A stretch of DNA of 6,408 nt, taken from positions 1 to 6,408 of the forward strand of contig CALMDN010000182.1 in NCBI GenBank assembly GCA_937864935.1, read 5' to 3'. The DNA comes from an uncultured Bacteroidales bacterium (lineage in GTDB: Bacteria > Bacteroidota > Bacteroidia > Bacteroidales > Lentimicrobiaceae). The notes under the pieces were generated by a model. It saw only the letters and a program-made list of their open reading frames with translations. It ran no database searches and was not told the DNA's origin. The translations under genes were made by a program, and so were the position numbers. Shown piece by piece: positions 4,501 to 6,408 of the stretch. Within the stretch, counting starts at the first letter, position 1. Every line of letters starts with the position of its first letter.

Positions 4501-6408
4501 TGCAGGCCTGGATGGGTCAACCTGCGAAACTACGGCCTTTACCGTCAGTTCAGCAACCGCAGCCAATTACTCAACGATCAACTGGACCACTACCGGTACC
4601 GGTATCCTTTCCAACAGCGGAACCCTCACACCCACCTACCTGCCTTCGCACAACGATGCACTGGCAGGTACCGTAACCCTGACCCTGACTGCCAGCGGCA
4701 CCGCACCCTGCACTGTAGCTGCAACCGACATGATGCAGATTTCGGTAACCCCGACTCCGATCGTGAGTGCAGGCGTTAACTTTTCTGTATGTGGTGACAA
4801 CAGCTTCATCGTTCCCGGAGCAAGCGCCCAGTATTATTCAAGCTTAGCCTGGACCAGTTCAGGAACCGGAGTTTTCGTAAATGCCAACCAGATCAATCCG
4901 ACCTATACACCGAGCCCTGCCGATGTTGCCAACGGGCAGGTAACCCTCACCCTCACAGCCACCGGCAATGCACCTTGTGTTGCTCCGGTAAGCAGTTCAG
5001 TCCTGGTAACCATCAACCAGATCCCTGTTGTATTTGCCGGCAATGATATCACCATTTGCGAAGGCCCATACAACATCAGCGGCGCTGTAGCTGCCAATTA
5101 CAATACATTGATGTGGACCTCAAACGGTGACGGTGTTTTCATCAATCCCACCGTCCTGACTCCCATCTACACCCCGGGCCCCGGCGATCTGATCAACGGA
5201 CTGGTAACCCTTACCCTTTCGGCCACCTCTCTGCCTCCATGCACCGATGTGGTATCCGACAATGTGATTTTCAGCATCAATCCGATGCCAGTAGCTTATG
5301 CAGGCCCCAATGCCACCATCTGTGAAGGCGGCAACTACGAACTGATCAACGCCACTGCAACCAATTATACCAGCCTTGCATGGAGTACCAGCGGATCGGG
5401 CAATTTCAACAACATGAATACCCTGAATCCGATCTACACACCCAGCCTGGCCGACATCGCCAACGGTGCTGTTACGCTGACCCTCACCCTGAACAATCCT
5501 CCGTGTCTGCCGCAAACCAGCAATATGACCCTGGCCATCAGGCAGAACCCCATCGCCAATGCCGGAACCGATGCAGCCATCTGCGAAGGCAGCAGCTACA
5601 TGGTGAACAATGCCTCCGCTACCAATGCATCGAGTGTATTGTGGGCTACCAGCGGAAGCGGAACCCTGATGAATCCGACCACTTTAACACCTACCTATAT
5701 CCCTTCAGCTGCTGACATTATGATCGGTTCGGTTCAGCTGACCATGACCGTATTTGCCACAGCACCCTGTATTGCTACGGATGTTGATGTGATGGAGATT
5801 ACCATTACCCGCACCCCAACAGCTTTTGCCGGTAATGACGAGACCATCTGCGCCAACCAGACCCATACCATTGCCGGATCGAATGCCAGTCAGTATTCAT
5901 CCCTGGCCTGGTCAACCTCTGGCGACGGTGTGTTGCTTGCAGCCAATACGCTTTACCCGACTTACGTTCCCGGTACCATAGACGTATCACTCGGATTTGC
6001 CGTGCTGACCCTCACTGCATACGGGATCAACCCATGTACAGGCAATGCCACCGATCAGATGATGCTTACAGTTGTAGCTGAGCCTCAGGTGAATGCCGGT
6101 CCCGATATCCAGATCTGCGTGGGTGCCAATGTTCCGCTCATCAGTGCTACTGCACAGTCAACCTCTTCGGTCTTCTGGACAACCTCAGGAAGCGGTACTT
6201 TCTCCGATCCTACCCTGGTGAATCCGGTTTACACTCCGAGTGCACAGGACATTGCCAATGGCAGTGTGATTCTGATCATCACCGGACAGGGAATTACCCC
6301 CTGCACCACCACAGCCACCGATGCCATGATCCTTCAGATCAGCCAGCCACCGGTTGTTGATGCCGGTTCTGACGGTGATATCTGTGAAACAGGACAATAC
6401 TATATTTT
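1448..6408 (+). CDS. Giant secreted multi-domain PKD-like/Ig-like repeat protein (partial, runs off right edge)
   Basis: A single open frame of 1653 complete codons with no stop; the 3' end is outside the window. Domain order: signal peptide 1-30; one Ig-like module 31-126; four type A PKD-like modules 127-481; thirteen complete type B modules 482-1635 and the start of a fourteenth. The predicted product is exported through Sec and is extracellular, most likely an elongated surface stalk, adhesin or matrix protein. In Bacteroidota, proteins of this build usually end in a type IX secretion sorting domain or a gliding-motility-associated C-terminal domain, but neither is visible here. No catalytic motif is seen in the visible part. 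The mature chain is rich in Thr, Ser, Ala, Asn and Gly, acidic, and almost free of lysine. The ATG at 1448 is supported by the signal peptide directly behind it; the leader ends in A/T-rich TAACAAAAATAAT without a Shine-Dalgarno site, normal for the phylum. Specific ligand or role unknown. Confidence 0.92.
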   Translation, partial: MKTFYRIFGGKVKERALILFALFSSLQLLAQPCATPPVAYLTGDATICQGASTDVYLYISQGTAPWRVIYSINGVDQPEITGIMSSPYIISTSDAGDYKLTQILDANNCTGSDIGNPVTIQVNPLPSAAGFISGSTSVCQLTNSVVYSVAAIPNATGYVWSVPTGVNIVGGNNSNSITVNFSASAVSGNISVYGTNVCGNGTSSTLYVNVASLPSAAGIVSGSSTVCQGQSGVTYSVNPINNASGYDWTLPTGASISAGANTNTITVDFSTTATTGDVRVRGTSACGNGSWSPILVVTVNRLPGNPGIITGTSTVCQGQNGVTYQVPAISQANGYEWVLPAGATINTGTNTNQITVNYSTTAASGTIQVRGTNGCGAGQWSAAYAVTVNNLPIAGGSISGTANVCQNETGLVYSVAPIAYASSYQWEYPAGFTVSGSATGSSITLNATASAVPGVIRVRGINSCGNGTFSPDFNVLISNSPAANAGLNANICPGNTHQLSGATASNYSSLQWTSTGDGSFDNATALSPVYTPGSNDLVSGSVVLTLTANGNGSCSPASSSMTLTISSSPTVDAGPDATICYSTANYMLNGSASNYTSVTWTALDGSGSFGNANSLTTTYTPSAADRLQGYVTLQLTAQAAAPCSAQTSDVMVLTIAPAPSANAGSDATSCGTANVNLNGTASGYLSLNWTTSGSGTFTNQGTTTAVYTPSAADVAGGSVTLTLTAFALAPCTGSASDNLTLTLLSMPQVNAGPDVSNCGTAGYSISGSSASNYGSLLWTTTGSGIFSNPAALHPIYTPSASDLSNGSVVLTLTATGTGSCSSNTVSDQMTLFINAEPTANAGAPASICEGSSLAISDATAANYAGINWTTSGTGTFTGNGTLTPTYTPSLSDAIAGSVNLSLTVTPIAPCSGNAVSVKALTIRRSPVVNAGADATTCGNDPYTITGAGASNYSTLLWTSSGSGSFVNPNILNATYIPGASDLLSGTVTLTITANGIAPCSLPVSDNLTLTIVNTPSANAGLDGSTCETTAFTVSSATAANYSTINWTTTGTGILSNSGTLTPTYLPSHNDALAGTVTLTLTASGTAPCTVAATDMMQISVTPTPIVSAGVNFSVCGDNSFIVPGASAQYYSSLAWTSSGTGVFVNANQINPTYTPSPADVANGQVTLTLTATGNAPCVAPVSSSVLVTINQIPVVFAGNDITICEGPYNISGAVAANYNTLMWTSNGDGVFINPTVLTPIYTPGPGDLINGLVTLTLSATSLPPCTDVVSDNVIFSINPMPVAYAGPNATICEGGNYELINATATNYTSLAWSTSGSGNFNNMNTLNPIYTPSLADIANGAVTLTLTLNNPPCLPQTSNMTLAIRQNPIANAGTDAAICEGSSYMVNNASATNASSVLWATSGSGTLMNPTTLTPTYIPSAADIMIGSVQLTMTVFATAPCIATDVDVMEITITRTPTAFAGNDETICANQTHTIAGSNASQYSSLAWSTSGDGVLLAANTLYPTYVPGTIDVSLGFAVLTLTAYGINPCTGNATDQMMLTVVAEPQVNAGPDIQICVGANVPLISATAQSTSSVFWTTSGSGTFSDPTLVNPVYTPSAQDIANGSVILIITGQGITPCTTTATDAMILQISQPPVVDAGSDGDICETGQYYI
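1538..1825 (+). other. N-terminal Ig-like module of the giant protein
   Basis: Residues 31-126 form one module unlike the later arrays. ATICQGAST opens it, TAPWRVIYSING follows, then SPYIIS, AGDYKLTQILDANNCTG and a closing strand ending VTIQVNPLP. The TAPW...SPY...DANNC succession is typical of Ig-like modules in type IX-secreted Bacteroidota proteins. Cys48, Trp66 and Cys109 are placed for an intradomain disulfide packed on a core tryptophan. It also holds Lys99, one of only two lysines in the visible mature protein. Confidence 0.7.
1826..2890 (+). repeat. Type A array: four PKD-like modules of 88-89 residues
   Basis: Units start at 1826, 2090, 2357 and 2624 (lengths 264, 267, 267, 267 bp). 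Shared pattern: GxIxGxxxVCQ, then VxYxVxxIxxAxxYxWxxPxG, TNxITV, a SGxIxVxGxNxCGNG strand and a closing strand ending in LP. This fits the Bacteroidota PKD-like family. In the second unit Cys13, Trp34 and Cys72 mark the conserved core. The units differ freely at synonymous and surface positions, so they are old duplications kept in frame. The fourth unit diverges most (EYPAGF instead of LPxGA) and joins directly to the type B array. Confidence 0.85.
2891..6408 (+). repeat. Type B array: thirteen complete and one partial Ig-like module of about 89 residues
   Basis: Units start at 2891, 3155, 3425, 3689, 3959, 4226, 4493, 4760, 5027, 5291, 5552, 5819, 6086 and 6353 (partial). Lengths are 88, 90, 88, 90, 89, 89, 89, 89, 88, 87, 89, 89 and 89 residues, all in frame. 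Consensus by eye: xxNAGxDATICEG, ISGAxAxNYSxLxWTTSGSG, FxNPxxLxPTYTPSxxD, xxGxVTLTLTAxGxAPC, then SDxMxLTI and a proline link. The two cysteines (about positions 11 and 73) and the tryptophan (about 31) are present in all thirteen complete units. The pattern is frequent in giant Bacteroidota surface proteins and is probably an Ig-like or PKD-like beta-sandwich. The array continues past the right edge, so the total copy number is unknown. Confidence 0.88.

Noticed and set aside
3832..5097. Several minus-strand open frames of about 65 residues with similar sequences
   Set aside because: Their ends recur at 267-bp steps because the plus-strand modules repeat. They are antisense shadows of the type B array, without starts or features of their own.

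Overview
The window looks like Bacteroidota DNA. The main reason is one very large open frame (1448 to the right edge, 1653 complete codons, no stop) that encodes a secreted protein of tandem PKD-like and Ig-like modules. This architecture is typical of surface or secreted proteins of this phylum that use the type IX secretion system. The gene starts fit too: A/T-rich leaders rather than strong Shine-Dalgarno sites, and a TAnnTTTG-type -7 element upstream of the left gene. I cannot name genus or species.

Layout. (1) Positions 1-565, minus strand: the first 188 codons of an aldo/keto reductase, running off the left edge. (2) Positions 566-1447: an 882-base AT-rich divergent intergenic region. 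It holds a candidate reductase promoter, two short direct-repeat families (one a CGTTGATA octamer recurring three times at exactly 41-bp spacing), a weak hairpin, and short coding-like stretches that may be remnants of a decayed gene. (3) Positions 1448-6408, plus strand: the giant gene, cut by the right edge.

The giant protein is a signal peptide (cut predicted after residue 30), one Ig-like module, four modules of type A (88-89 residues, Bacteroidota PKD-like), then thirteen complete and one partial module of type B (87-90 residues, mostly 89 = 267 bp). Every complete module of all three types keeps one Cys-Trp-Cys pattern, as expected of disulfide-pinned Ig-like sandwiches. The mature part has only two lysines in about 1620 residues. 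The C-terminus, where a type IX sorting or gliding-motility-associated C-terminal domain would be expected, lies outside the window.

The two genes are divergent and share only the intergenic region; nothing in the sequence ties their functions together. The reductase is an ordinary cytosolic oxidoreductase. The giant protein is most likely a cell-surface stalk, adhesin or matrix component. I see no CRISPR array, RNA gene, insertion sequence or defence system.
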